Notes: generated by a model not told the origin, from the letters alone. A stretch of 34,171 nucleotides of DNA from an uncultured Clostridia bacterium (GCA_944390955.1 CALXRY010000040.1:1-34171), one strand, 5' to 3'; positions 7,614 through 15,896 are shown, numbered from the stretch's first letter. Program-made: numbers and translations.

Positions 7614-8198
7614 TCACCCTTTATATAAATTATTTTTTTCTATATATTCAAGAACCGCATCGGGCACCATATGCCTTATGCTTTTGCCGTTGCGCAGTCT
7701 TTCGCGTATCTCCGACGATGACAGCCCGAATAACGGTGCATTCATGGCAAAGATCTTGCCGCCGAGCGACAGTTTTGTCTTTTTGATCGTTTCCGCAAGT
7801 TCACCGGACGCAGCTCTCGGAAATACGAGCAGCGTGCACAGCGATAAAATATCCTTGGGTCTGTACCATTTTCCGATATCATTCAGTGAATCCTCGCCGA
7901 TTATAAAGAACAGCTCGTCATTTGGATATTTAGCTTTGAGATATTCTAGTGTGCGGAGCGTATACGAGTACTCCTCCTTGTCCACCTCATAGGAGCTTGT
8001 CTCAAACTCACCGCCAACGCCAATGCGCGTCATCTCATAGCGCAGCCGCTTATCCAGCACGTCCGGCTTGTGAGGCGGGTTTCCGCCCGGCATAAATATC
8101 ACCTTGTCAAGCGAAAACTGCTCTTTTGCATAGCGTGGGATTATTATATGAGCATTATGGATAGGGTCAAAGGTGCCGCCCATTATTCCGATTTTCAT
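7614..8198 (-). CDS. nadD: Nicotinate-nucleotide adenylyltransferase
   Basis: A 194-aa nucleotidyltransferase that converts nicotinic acid mononucleotide plus ATP to deamido-NAD in NAD synthesis. The nucleotide-binding motif GTFDPIHNAH (residues 8-17) and the C-terminal SSSEIRERL motif (the ISSTxIR equivalent) are intact, as is FIIGEDSLNDIGKWY in the middle. Its ATG overlaps the yhbY stop by four bases (ATGA), so translation is probably coupled. Length is standard. Confidence 0.96.
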   Translation of the reverse strand: MKIGIMGGTFDPIHNAHIIIPRYAKEQFSLDKVIFMPGGNPPHKPDVLDKRLRYEMTRIGVGGEFETSSYEVDKEEYSYTLRTLEYLKAKYPNDELFFIIGEDSLNDIGKWYRPKDILSLCTLLVFPRAASGELAETIKKTKLSLGGKIFAMNAPLFGLSSSEIRERLRNGKSIRHMVPDAVLEYIEKNNLYKG

Positions 8199-8497
8199 TT
8201 TTTCGGCAGCTCGATCTTTCTGTTCTTTTCTTCGCGTGCACGGCGGTAGATGATGAATCTGTTGCCTATCGCCTGTACCGGCTCAGCGTCAAGCGCCGCC
8301 GCTACCTCGTTGCACGCTTCCTTTGTGTCGAGCAGGGCCGTTTCAAGTATTTTTATCTTGATCAGTTCGCGCTTTTCAAGCACCTCGTCAACGGCGCGGA
8401 GCGCCTGCTCGGAGATGCCCTCCTTGCCGATTATAAATATCGGCTCATAGGTATTCGCTTCCTTCCTGAGCCACGCTCTCTGCTTGCTTGTTATCAT
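8195..8497 (-). CDS. yhbY: YhbY-family CRM-domain RNA-binding protein
   Basis: A 100-aa protein made of one CRM domain. It shows the LTSKQRAxLRKxA-like start (ITSKQRAWLRKEAN), FIIGKEGISEQALRAVDEVLEKRELIKIKILE and the C-terminal GNRFIIYRR. Homologues bind pre-50S ribosomal particles and act in ribosome assembly. The ATG follows AAAGGGGTGG by six bases. It precedes nadD with overlap and follows the small Cys-rich gene by 49 bp, so it may be in one long transcript with hydG. Confidence 0.93.
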   Translation of the reverse strand: MITSKQRAWLRKEANTYEPIFIIGKEGISEQALRAVDEVLEKRELIKIKILETALLDTKEACNEVAAALDAEPVQAIGNRFIIYRRAREEKNRKIELPKK

Positions 8498-8546
8498 AAA
8501 AAAGCCACCCCTTTGATCCGTTCGGCGGGAATGATATGCCGCGCCG

Positions 8547-8777
8547 TTATTCTATATTTGCAATTATCGTTTTGTAATCTATCTGTTTTTTTATGTACTC
8601 GTTCAGGCATACAAGGTTTGCGCATGTGTAGCCTATCGCGTTGTAGCGGCAGAGGTTCATCTGCTCCGTGCAGCCGTCGCACAGGCACATCTGACCCTTT
8701 GAGACGGGAACAACGACATAGTCGTTTTCGTTAAGGAGCTTTTTTGCTTCCTCTATCTTCTGTTCAAGCTCTGTCAT
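8547..8777 (-). CDS. Small Cys-rich protein downstream of hydG
   Basis: A 76-aa protein behind a strong AGGAGG ribosome binding site, starting 12 bp after the hydG stop. The first half is an amphipathic helix region (LEQKIEEAKKLLNENDYVVV); the second half holds a run of six cysteines, CLCDGC, LCRYNAIG, CANLVC, that could bind a metal or iron-sulfur cluster. I do not recognise a named family. Tight coupling to hydG suggests a role with the hydrogenase maturation enzyme, but the next gene is yhbY, so it could equally be a passenger. No membrane segment or signal peptide. Confidence 0.75.
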   Translation of the reverse strand: MTELEQKIEEAKKLLNENDYVVVPVSKGQMCLCDGCTEQMNLCRYNAIGYTCANLVCLNEYIKKQIDYKTIIANIE

Positions 8778-8789
8778 TCCGCGTCCTCC

Positions 8790-10208
8790 TTAAAACCTGA
8801 AATCTCTTTCTCCGTTTTCGATGTTCTTTATATATTCCTCGGCAATATGACGGACCTTGTCGTTCGGTATTTTCTTCAGCTCGTCGGCAATGACCTTTTC
8901 GCCTATCGCGTCGGTCTCGGGCGAAGCGTAATCGACAAGATATTCCTTAAGCGTCATAAGTGCATTTGGCTGGCAGCAGTTCTGTATCGCTCCTGTTTTC
9001 GCGAGAGACATGAACCTGTCGCCCGTCCTGCCCTCGCGGTAGCAGGCCGTGCAGAAGCTTGGGATATAGCCAAGCTCCATGAGCCATCTTACGACCTCAT
9101 CGAGAGTGCGTGTGTCGCTCCTGTCGAACTGAGCCGTATTTTCCTCCTCGGCTTCGGGAACGGCATAGCCGCCGACGCTCGTCGAGGATGCGCCGCTTAT
9201 CTGCGAGATGCCGAGCTCAAGCGCCTTTTTCCTGTTCTTTGCACTTTCACGTGTAGAAACTATCATTCCGGTATACGGAACGGCTATCCTTATTATAGCC
9301 ACTATCTTTTGCCATACCTCGTCGGGAACGGCGTTTGAAAAGTCGTTTACGTCTATATCGTCGGCCGGACATATTCTCGGGACGCTTATCGTGTGCGGAC
9401 CCACGCCGAATTTTGCTTCAAGGTGCTCGGCATGCATAAGTAGGCCGGCGAGCTCGTAGCGGTGTGTATCGAGACCGAAAAGCACTCCGAGCCCAACGTC
9501 GTCTATGCCGCCCTCCATAGCGCGGTCCATGGCCTCGGTATGGTAGGCGTAATCATGTTTCGGTCCTGCCGGATGGAGCTTTTCGTAATTTTCCTTATGA
9601 TACGTCTCCTGGAACAGGATATACGTGCCTATACCGGCTTCCTTTAAGCGTCTGTAATTTTCGACCGTCGTTGCGGCGATATTTACGTTTACGCGGCGTA
9701 TAGCGCCGTTTTTATGCTTTATCGAATAGATCGTTTTTATACATTCGAGTATATATTCGAGCGGGTTGTTGACAGGGTCCTCGCCCGCCTCGAGCGCAAG
9801 CCGCTTGTGACCCATATCCTGGAGCGCGATCGTTTCCTCGCGCACCTGCTCCTGTGTCAGCTTCTTGCGGCATATGGTCTTGTTCTTTACGTGATACGGA
9901 CAGTAAACGCAGCTGTTTATGCAGTAGTTTGAAAGGTACAGCGGCGCGAACATAACTATCCTGTTGCCGTATATTTTCTGCTTTATCTCTCTCGCAAGCT
10001 CGTACATCTGGTTATTCAGCTCCTCGTCCTCACAGTCGAGGAGAAGTACGGCCTCACGGTGAGAGATGCCCTTACAGGCTCTTGCCTTTTCGATTATTGA
10101 GCTTATAAGCTCTTTGTTGTTCTTGTTTTTTTCGGCAAATTCAAGGCTTGCCATGATCTCTTCGTGATTTATGAATTCGTCAGCCTTTGACGATCTCGGA
10201 TCATACAT
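8790..10208 (-). CDS. hydG: [FeFe]-hydrogenase H-cluster radical SAM maturase HydG
   Basis: A 472-aa radical SAM tyrosine lyase that makes the CO and CN ligands of the [FeFe]-hydrogenase H-cluster. The radical SAM cluster motif is CINSCVYC (Cys96, Cys100, Cys103, the CX3CX2C form). The C-terminal auxiliary cluster motif CX2CX22C is present as CTAC ... QNCC. The frame is open to 10340, but the ATG at 10208 is preceded by GGAGGG and gives the family's usual N-terminus (MYDPRSSKADEFI); the extension would overlap the divergent regulator gene. The divergent neighbour is the TM1266-type protein often found with hyd genes. HydE, HydF and the hydrogenase itself are not in this window. Confidence 0.95.
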   Translation of the reverse strand: MYDPRSSKADEFINHEEIMASLEFAEKNKNNKELISSIIEKARACKGISHREAVLLLDCEDEELNNQMYELAREIKQKIYGNRIVMFAPLYLSNYCINSCVYCPYHVKNKTICRKKLTQEQVREETIALQDMGHKRLALEAGEDPVNNPLEYILECIKTIYSIKHKNGAIRRVNVNIAATTVENYRRLKEAGIGTYILFQETYHKENYEKLHPAGPKHDYAYHTEAMDRAMEGGIDDVGLGVLFGLDTHRYELAGLLMHAEHLEAKFGVGPHTISVPRICPADDIDVNDFSNAVPDEVWQKIVAIIRIAVPYTGMIVSTRESAKNRKKALELGISQISGASSTSVGGYAVPEAEEENTAQFDRSDTRTLDEVVRWLMELGYIPSFCTACYREGRTGDRFMSLAKTGAIQNCCQPNALMTLKEYLVDYASPETDAIGEKVIADELKKIPNDKVRHIAEEYIKNIENGERDFRF

Positions 10209-10223
10209 TTTATTTCCCTCCGC

Positions 10224-10252
10224 TTGACAATTTAATGAAATTCGTTTAAAAT
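10224..10252 (+). promoter_or_regulatory. Promoter of the TM1266-like gene
   Basis: TTGACA (10224-10229), a 17-base spacer and TAAAAT (10247-10252), about 35 bp ahead of the ATG at 10288. It lies in the short divergent interval with hydG, so binding of a regulator here could affect both genes. Confidence 0.65.
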
Positions 10253-10287
10253 ATAAATATAAACTGAAATCTGCGGGGGAGATCTGT

Positions 10288-10533
10288 ATGGAAACAAGAA
10301 TAGCCCTTATCGGTATCATAGTGGAGAATTTGGACTCCACCGATAAGATAAACGAAATACTGCATTCCTACAACAGCTACATAGTGGGCCGTATGGGAAT
10401 ACCCTACAGGAGCCGCGGCGTTGCGATAATCAGCGTCGTTGTGGATGCGCCCAATGATGTTATAAGCGCAATGTCCGGCAAGCTCGGCAGAATAGACGGC
10501 GTAAGCTCTAAGGTTCAGTATACAAAGGCATAG
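10288..10533 (+). CDS. TM1266-family iron-only hydrogenase system putative regulator
   Basis: An 81-aa ACT-like protein with the pattern RIALIGIIVENLDSTDKINEILHSY, then GRMGIPYRSRGVAIISVVVDAP and a C-terminal GKLGRIDGVSSKVQYTKA. This matches the small family annotated as a putative regulator of the iron-only hydrogenase system, related to NikR C-terminal or ACT folds. The ATG follows GGGGGAGA. It is divergent from hydG, the usual neighbour type. It has no DNA-binding domain of its own, so 'regulator' rests on family naming rather than on proof. Confidence 0.88.
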   Translation: METRIALIGIIVENLDSTDKINEILHSYNSYIVGRMGIPYRSRGVAIISVVVDAPNDVISAMSGKLGRIDGVSSKVQYTKA

Positions 10534-10653
10534 CTTCCTGTTCGGAAAATTCCTCGCAGTCAGTACATTAACAGTATCATATCATATTTAAGATAAATTT
10601 TCAAGTAAAAACTACACAAAAATCAAGGATTTGAAAGGTTTTGCACAATAATT

Positions 10654-11364
10654 ATGAACGATTTATTCGGAAAATGCTTATTGCCGGAATTTGTCGGTGT
10701 CAGCGTATGCGACAGCGTAGGTCTGACGATACCGTCAATAGACGCGGAGCTTAAAAAGCAAATGAGGATCCCGGAGCATATAAGCGCTCTCGGGCTTATC
10801 GGCTCGCGTACAGGTGCAGGAGCACAGATACAGGCCGTGGACGACGCTCTTAAGACTTCGTCGATGGAGATAATCTCGATAGAGATACCGAGAGACACAA
10901 AGGGCTGGGGCGGACATGGCAACTTTATCGTGTTCGGCGGAGAAACGCCGTCGGATGCAAGACAGTGCGTGGAGAATGCACTAAGATACATAGACATTTA
11001 TGCCGGGGAGATCTATATTTCAGAAGCGGGGCATATGGAGTTTCAGTACAGCGCCAGATCGCATACTGCCGTGAACAAGGCATTCGGCGTCCCTGTGGGA
11101 CAGCCGTTCGGTTTTGTCTGCGCATCGCCCGCGCCGATAGGTCTTGTTGCGGCCGATACTGCGGCAAAGGCTGCGGGGATAGAGATAATAAAGACACTCC
11201 GTCCTTCTGATGGGACGAGCCATTCGAACGAGGTCATAATGATATTTACCGGCGAGGCGTCGGCTGTAAAGACGGCGGTTATGGCTGCGCGCGAAAGCAG
11301 CATGCAGCTTCTGAGAGCGCTGGGCTCAGAACCGCTCAGTGTAACAAAGCCTTATATTTTGTGA
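10654..11364 (+). CDS. PduB-type tandem BMC-domain microcompartment shell protein
   Basis: A 236-aa protein with two BMC-like halves (residues about 10-115 and 125-232), the permuted tandem type that forms pseudohexameric trimers in bacterial microcompartment shells. PduB hallmarks are EFVGVSVCDSVGL, the ALGLIGSRTGAGAQIQAVDDAL block, IPRDTKGWGGHG and the C-terminal GTSHSNEVIMIFTGEASAVK with LGSEPLS. The ATG has only a distant AAAGG, so the start is less certain. No other shell protein or microcompartment enzyme is in the window, which is unusual because shell genes normally cluster. It lies 120 bp after the TM1266-like gene and 37 bp before an AEC transporter. Confidence 0.9.
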   Translation: MNDLFGKCLLPEFVGVSVCDSVGLTIPSIDAELKKQMRIPEHISALGLIGSRTGAGAQIQAVDDALKTSSMEIISIEIPRDTKGWGGHGNFIVFGGETPSDARQCVENALRYIDIYAGEIYISEAGHMEFQYSARSHTAVNKAFGVPVGQPFGFVCASPAPIGLVAADTAAKAAGIEIIKTLRPSDGTSHSNEVIMIFTGEASAVKTAVMAARESSMQLLRALGSEPLSVTKPYIL

Positions 11365-11401
11365 TCCATATGAAAAAAACTTTATTTGCGGAGATGATAT
11401 T

Positions 11402-12358
11402 TTGGACAGCCTGATATACAGTCTTAACGCGACGATGCCGGTGTTTCTTATCATGGTCGTCGGATGGGTGCTTAAGCAGATAGGCATTCTCACCGACGGC
11501 TTTGTTGCGTCGGCGGATAAATTCAATTTTAAGGTCACGCTGCCGCTAATGCTTTTTACGGACCTTGCCCTGACCGATATACGCGAAATGTTTAACGGCC
11601 GATATGCGCTTTTCTGCGCAGCCGTGACGACCGTCATGTTTTTCGGGACATGGATAGGCGCAAAGCTCTTTATAAAGGACAAGTCGATAACGGGAGCATT
11701 CGTTCAGGTCTGCTACAGGAGCAGCGTCGCGATACTCGGGATAGCTTTTATAACGAATATATACGGAGACCCGGGAATGGCGCCTATACTCATAATCGGC
11801 TGCGTGCCGCTTTTTAATATTTATGCGGTGCTCGTGTTGACGTTTGAGGCCCCGGAGGGCGGCGAAAGAGTCCCGCTCGGAGAGCATATCAAGAGGTCGC
11901 TTATAAATATTGCAAAGAACCCGATAATAATAAGTATAATCCTCGGCGTTATCGCCGCGGCGATAGGCTTGAAGCTGCCGCATATCATAGAAAAGACGAT
12001 GACCGATATAGGCTCTCTTGCTTCGCCGCTTACGCTTATTGCGATAGGCGCGGGCTTTGAGGGGGCAAGGGCGATAAAAAAGATCAAGCCGACGCTCATA
12101 GCATCGGCTGTAAAGCTTGTAGTTATCCCGGCCGTATTTCTTGCTGTGTCGGTAAAATTCGGCTGGCGCAACCAGGAGCTTGTCGCGCTTATAATAATGC
12201 TCGGCTCGCCCGCAACGCCGAGCTGCTACATAATGGCCAAAAATATGAACAACGACCATGTGCTTACGTCGAGTGTCATCGTAACGACGACACTGCTGTC
12301 TTCCGTGACGTTGACATTCTGGCTGTTTATATGCAAATATATGGGTTATATATCGTAG
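11402..12358 (+). CDS. AEC-family (auxin efflux carrier) transporter
   Basis: A 318-aa membrane protein with about ten hydrophobic segments in the 5+5 arrangement of the AEC family. Typical parts are NATMPVFLIMVVGWVLKQIGIL at the start, NFKVTLPLMLFTDLA, and near the C-terminus the conserved ALIIMLGSPATPSCYIMA. Family members export or import organic acids such as malate; the substrate here is unknown. Translation most likely begins at TTG, eight bases after a GGAG. It is probably co-transcribed with the PduB-like gene 37 bp upstream and with the small gene 12-15 bp downstream. Confidence 0.88.
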   Translation: MDSLIYSLNATMPVFLIMVVGWVLKQIGILTDGFVASADKFNFKVTLPLMLFTDLALTDIREMFNGRYALFCAAVTTVMFFGTWIGAKLFIKDKSITGAFVQVCYRSSVAILGIAFITNIYGDPGMAPILIIGCVPLFNIYAVLVLTFEAPEGGERVPLGEHIKRSLINIAKNPIIISIILGVIAAAIGLKLPHIIEKTMTDIGSLASPLTLIAIGAGFEGARAIKKIKPTLIASAVKLVVIPAVFLAVSVKFGWRNQELVALIIMLGSPATPSCYIMAKNMNNDHVLTSSVIVTTTLLSSVTLTFWLFICKYMGYIS

Positions 12359-12373
12359 AAGCGGAGGTTCGTG

Positions 12374-12577
12374 ATGGAAAAATCCGATAGAACAAGACTA
12401 GATGCATTTGAAAAAATGCTCGGTGCGGTGCAGAAGGAATATGATGATACCGTAAGCAAGATGGAGAGGCTTAAGGCAGAGGGGAAATCAAAAACAGTAA
12501 CGTACAGGCAGCTTATGGCAAATAAGCTTACATACGGGAATATACTTGCGATGTACAAGCTGTACGGATTGATATAA
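12374..12577 (+). CDS. Small conserved-looking charged protein of unknown function
   Basis: A 67-aa protein from the ATG at 12374, six bases after GGAGG; a GTG one codon earlier is too close to that site. The N-terminal half is a predicted coiled coil (FEKMLGAVQKEYDDTVSKMERLKAEGK); the C-terminal part TVTYRQLMANKLTYGNILAMYKLYGLI ends in a hydrophobic helix. I do not recognise it, but the organisation resembles small helical proteins common in Clostridia. It is the last gene of the plus-strand run and is followed by a terminator shared with cbiK. Confidence 0.7.
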   Translation: MEKSDRTRLDAFEKMLGAVQKEYDDTVSKMERLKAEGKSKTVTYRQLMANKLTYGNILAMYKLYGLI

Positions 12578-12627
12578 TAGAAGAATAGCTTATGGATAAC
12601 CGTTATGCGGACAGTTTTTTGATGATT

Positions 12628-12663
12628 AAAAAAGAAGCAGATCAATCTTGAACTGCTTCTTTT
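12628..12663. terminator. Bidirectional terminator between convergent genes
   Basis: An 11-bp stem (12630-12640 / 12653-12663) with A/T-rich ends. On the minus strand it is followed by more U residues, and on the plus strand its 3' arm ends in TTTT. The cbiK stop codon lies in the loop, so the stem takes in the last coding bases of cbiK. Confidence 0.7.
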
Positions 12664-13379
12664 GCGTGTTCCACATATATTTTGCGTATTTCGTGATATT
12701 CGCCAAGCCCCTTCATGATGCATTCGGTTTTGATGCCGAGCGATTCAAGCTTCGGCTTCCAGCTGAGCCGCATATCGTTTTTTGCATGATCGCCCGCAAC
12801 GAGCATCATCGGCATAAGCACGGCTTTTCTCGTATTCTTTATGCGTTTCGCCACCATCTCAAACGGCGGATAGCCCTCGACTGTCGCAACGTGGACATTG
12901 GCCAAGCCGGACGCCTTGAGTCTGTAGTCCATTGCGGCATACATGCTGTCGGCAAAATGCCCGCTCCCGTGCCCCATCAGTACATACTGAGTATCTTTTT
13001 CCGAAAAAACAGGCTCCATTGCTTTTATAAAGGCATCGTAATCTGCGCTTAGGCTTATAAGCGGACGGGAGATTTTCACGATACTGCCGCACTGCCTTGC
13101 GGCCGCCAAAACTTTTTCGTATTCAAAGCCGTTTATTATATGAGTCGGAACGGCGATTACCTCGTCATAATCCTTAAGAGCGGCAAATGCCTCTTCTTCT
13201 GAGGGTATGTGTATTCCGCGCTTATTGAGTGCGCTTATTATCATGCGGCTCGTAAAGGCGCGGTGCGGCTCGTGATCGGGGAATGCCGCGAATATATCGC
13301 GTTCTGTTGCTGCTATCGCTTTTTTAAGTGTGTCCGTGTGCGTTGTGCCGAAGCTCACGGCGAGAATTGCTTTTTTCAA
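12642..13379 (-). CDS. cbiK: Sirohydrochlorin cobaltochelatase, CbiK type
   Basis: A 245-aa class II chelatase that inserts Co2+ into sirohydrochlorin in the anaerobic cobalamin route, though related enzymes can serve siroheme or haem. The N-terminal KKAILAVSFGTTHTDT signature is typical of CbiK, and the two metal-site histidines are visible as His137 in LMGHGSGH and His198 in LVAGDHAKND. The start is a TTG about twelve bases after AAAGGAG. It stands alone with its own promoter (13497-13524) and a terminator-like hairpin in the leader. No other cobalamin genes are in the window and no cobalamin riboswitch is visible. Confidence 0.93.
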   Translation of the reverse strand: MKKAILAVSFGTTHTDTLKKAIAATERDIFAAFPDHEPHRAFTSRMIISALNKRGIHIPSEEEAFAALKDYDEVIAVPTHIINGFEYEKVLAAARQCGSIVKISRPLISLSADYDAFIKAMEPVFSEKDTQYVLMGHGSGHFADSMYAAMDYRLKASGLANVHVATVEGYPPFEMVAKRIKNTRKAVLMPMMLVAGDHAKNDMRLSWKPKLESLGIKTECIMKGLGEYHEIRKIYVEHAKEAVQD

Positions 13380-13429
13380 GTTAGTAATAAACTCCTTTCG
13401 GCAGGCTGCGGACGGTTATATCAGAAAGT

Positions 13430-13465
13430 AAAAACGCCCGACCTATCTTATAAATAAGCCAGACG
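13430..13465 (-). terminator. Terminator hairpin in the cbiK leader (possible attenuator)
   Basis: A 12-bp stem (13465-13454 paired with 13446-13435) followed on the minus strand by five U residues. Five pairs are G-U on the minus strand and would be A-C on the plus strand, so the hairpin is designed for minus-strand RNA. It sits between the promoter at 13524-13497 and cbiK, about 50 bp before the start codon, and so could attenuate cbiK. Alternatively it ends read-through from the SLH gene upstream. Confidence 0.6.
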
Positions 13466-13496
13466 TCCTTGCCATTAATATCTTTTCGATAAATAT

Positions 13497-13524
13497 ATTA
13501 TACCACAATATTAGAAAAATACAA
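13497..13524 (-). promoter_or_regulatory. Promoter upstream of cbiK
   Basis: On the minus strand TTGTAT (13524-13519), a 16-base spacer and TATAAT (13502-13497). The transcript would begin near 13490 and meet the hairpin at 13465-13430 before reaching cbiK. Confidence 0.55.
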
Positions 13525-13598
13525 TATACTTTTTTCAAAAAATATTAACAAATTATTCATAAATTATTGTCAAACCTGCACAACTACACTTAGTTTTG

Positions 13599-14651
13599 CT
13601 ATACAAGCAGCGCATCGAGGTAATTGAACAGGCGGCTAACGGTCGCCACTGCCTGCTCGACTGTGTAATATGAGCCGGGGTTGAACCTGTTGTTGTCCAT
13701 TCCCGTCATTATCCCGTTGTCGGTCACCCACTGGACGGCATAATAAGCCCAAGTCGATATGTCACCTCTGTCAGCATATGAGAGCTGATAGTCGGTATTT
13801 ATATATACAAACTGCTCCGCTGCGGACATAAGCATTTTTGCGGCCTCCTCACGCGAAAGAGTGCCGTCGGGGTCAAATGTCCCGTCGCCGCGTCCGTTGA
13901 CGATGCCCAGGGAATACAGCATATCTATCGATGAATCCTTTCCCTGACAGTCTGAGAAGTTATTCAGGAGATACATTCCGTCTCTGTCGCGTATATACGA
14001 TTCGAGACTTCCGTGCCCAGATGTTACTGTTATCAGCTGCCCTATAAGGATGCAGAATTCCTCGCGTGAGATATTCGCGCTGTACTTGCTTGTAAGGCGG
14101 TAGGGCAGGAGATTGTTGTTTGCGGCCTCCTGCACAAAGCTCTGCGCCCATTGAGCCTCGGGAAACTTGAGGAAATCGTTGCTTGTGCTGCGGTGTATCT
14201 CTTCGCCGTTTAATTTGTTTTCACTGTCCTTGTACATCGTGTCTATATACGTGAGATATACTTCGTCATCGCCGTCTGCCTTGTAGCAGATATAGTTGTC
14301 CGTGCCGTACAAGCCTATCTGGATACCTGAGCCGACATAGTAGCTCACCACATCAGTTTCGGTATACAGGTTTATGGCTGTTCCCCTGAACGGCGTCGGA
14401 TTGGTTGTTCGATATACCGTCATATTGCATACCGCATAGTAAAAATCATTTATTTCATCAGAGGTCAGCTCGATGTACTGGCCATCCTCAACATTTGAAA
14501 TCGTCGCCTGTGTTATTTCCTCGCCGCTGAATATCCCCATGGCGTCGGCAAGCGTCATCTCTTCAGGAAGATCGACGACGTTGTACGCATACGCCGAGAC
14601 GGGCAGCATAATAAATACTACCGCTATCAGAAGCTTTAAAATATTTCGCAT
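13599..14651 (-). CDS. SLH-domain surface protein
   Basis: A 350-aa exported protein from the ATG at 14651 behind AAGGAGGG; a TTG one codon earlier is too close. A signal peptide (LKLLIAVVFIMLPVSAYA) leads to an N-terminal domain of unknown function (residues about 24-160). Three SLH repeats follow: a degenerate one (FPEAQWAQSFVQEAANNNLL), then FSDCQGKDSSIDMLYSLGIVNGRGDGTFDPDGTLSREEAAKML, then YADRGDISTWAYYAVQWVTDNGIMTG. SLH domains bind pyruvylated secondary wall polymer and anchor the protein to the cell wall. It begins 51 bp after the stalk-domain gene and is probably co-transcribed with it. Confidence 0.88.
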   Translation of the reverse strand: MRNILKLLIAVVFIMLPVSAYAYNVVDLPEEMTLADAMGIFSGEEITQATISNVEDGQYIELTSDEINDFYYAVCNMTVYRTTNPTPFRGTAINLYTETDVVSYYVGSGIQIGLYGTDNYICYKADGDDEVYLTYIDTMYKDSENKLNGEEIHRSTSNDFLKFPEAQWAQSFVQEAANNNLLPYRLTSKYSANISREEFCILIGQLITVTSGHGSLESYIRDRDGMYLLNNFSDCQGKDSSIDMLYSLGIVNGRGDGTFDPDGTLSREEAAKMLMSAAEQFVYINTDYQLSYADRGDISTWAYYAVQWVTDNGIMTGMDNNRFNPGSYYTVEQAVATVSRLFNYLDALLV

Positions 14652-14702
14652 CAAATCCCTCCTTGCGTTTTTCGGAAAACATCCTGCGGAACGCCGTGCA
14701 GC

Positions 14703-15896
14703 TTATGCTCCGTAAGGGGTGAGCACGGCTCTTGTGCCGTCTGGCAGCTCCACATAGAATTCCACATATGCGGGATTCTTGGAGTCTACATACATCTCAA
14801 GCAGCGTAAACTGCGTAAATGCCTCAGAGTTTACCGTTTCAAAGGTCTGGGCGTTCTGATATGCGCCCTGCACGTATTTATCGGTGGTTATCATGCGGTA
14901 AACCATCTGGTCGTTATATGTGTGCGTGAGCAGCCTCGGCGCAATGTCCTCTGCGTTTGACAGCCTGAAGTAATCAAAGGCGCTGTTCTCGAACTGATAG
15001 AAGCTTCCCGTTACCATTATATCAGTGAAACATATTCCGTGCAGGTCTGAAAGCACATATCTTGTTTCATCAAACAGCAGACGCGTTTTGAAGCGTATAG
15101 TTGGGTTCTCGCCGCATGGGATGAGGTCTGCTCCGTCATACGTATAGAAATGCGCCGTCTGAACGTCACCGTTCTCAACTATGACGACCTGTTTGTCAAC
15201 GCCGTTTATGCTTATGACAGCCAAGGCGTTAAGGCTCTGATACTCTTCCTTTAACTGTGGCGTAAAGTCGCGATTGTCTATAACAAGCAGAGGCATTTCC
15301 TCGTTTGCCGTATCCATGGTTTGAGTAAACGATATGACTTCCTCGTCGCCGTCGCCGTTTAGATCGGCGGAGTTATTTACGCACGAGCCGCTGACATAAA
15401 AATCAGATATTGCTGGTAGGTCGCGGAAGCCGCGCTTTACTCCTAGGAACGCGCGGTACGGCTTTCCGTCGGTAGCGATGAGGACAGTGCTCAGATAGCC
15501 GTTCCATGTAACGCCGAAGTCAAGAGCATCGGAAATAGCCCTTACCGGAATAAGGATCCTGTCGTTTATCATCTGCGCCGGGACGTCGAGAGCCACGGCC
15601 TTACCGTTTCTGAACATTATGTCCTTGCCCGGACTTATCTGGACGGTGTTCCCGCCGCGTTCTATCGTTGCAGTAAGGCTTGCCTGATCCCAGCTTACGG
15701 CTGCGCCGGCTTTTTCGAATACTGCGCGTATCGGCACGAGTGTACGCCCGTCGACTATTGTTGGAGTCTGATCAAACTCGACTTCCTCGTTATCCACCAT
15801 GACCGTTATGGTGTCCTCCTCTGCAAGCACTCCTGGCATATATGCACAGAGCGCGGCTGCTGTGAGTATTCCGCATATTATTTTTTTCAGTTTCAT
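14703..15896 (-). CDS. Secreted stalk-domain (copper amine oxidase N) protein with unknown C-terminal domain
   Basis: A 397-aa protein with a signal peptide (KKIICGILTAAALCAYMPGVLA). Residues about 30-140 are a stalk domain with two VDGRTLVPIRAVFEKAGAAVSWD / INDRILIPVRAISDALDFGVTW repeats. From about 140 on lies a beta-rich domain containing a calcium-loop-like DLNGDGDEEV, as in FG-GAP or dockerin-type loops; I do not recognise the whole domain. The start lies after AAAGGG. It follows pyrE by 66 bp and precedes the SLH gene. It probably sits on the cell surface, possibly as a partner of the SLH protein encoded next. Confidence 0.82.
   Translation of the reverse strand: MKLKKIICGILTAAALCAYMPGVLAEEDTITVMVDNEEVEFDQTPTIVDGRTLVPIRAVFEKAGAAVSWDQASLTATIERGGNTVQISPGKDIMFRNGKAVALDVPAQMINDRILIPVRAISDALDFGVTWNGYLSTVLIATDGKPYRAFLGVKRGFRDLPAISDFYVSGSCVNNSADLNGDGDEEVISFTQTMDTANEEMPLLVIDNRDFTPQLKEEYQSLNALAVISINGVDKQVVIVENGDVQTAHFYTYDGADLIPCGENPTIRFKTRLLFDETRYVLSDLHGICFTDIMVTGSFYQFENSAFDYFRLSNAEDIAPRLLTHTYNDQMVYRMITTDKYVQGAYQNAQTFETVNSEAFTQFTLLEMYVDSKNPAYVEFYVELPDGTRAVLTPYGA

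Noticed and set aside
10209..10340. N-terminal extension of HydG by 44 residues
   Set aside because: It overlaps the divergent regulator gene and its promoter, is unlike HydG N-termini, and the internal ATG at 10208 has a GGAGGG site.
13380..13598. Cobalamin riboswitch ahead of cbiK
   Set aside because: The leader is too short and lacks the conserved B12-box (GCCACTG) and core; only a promoter and hairpin are visible.
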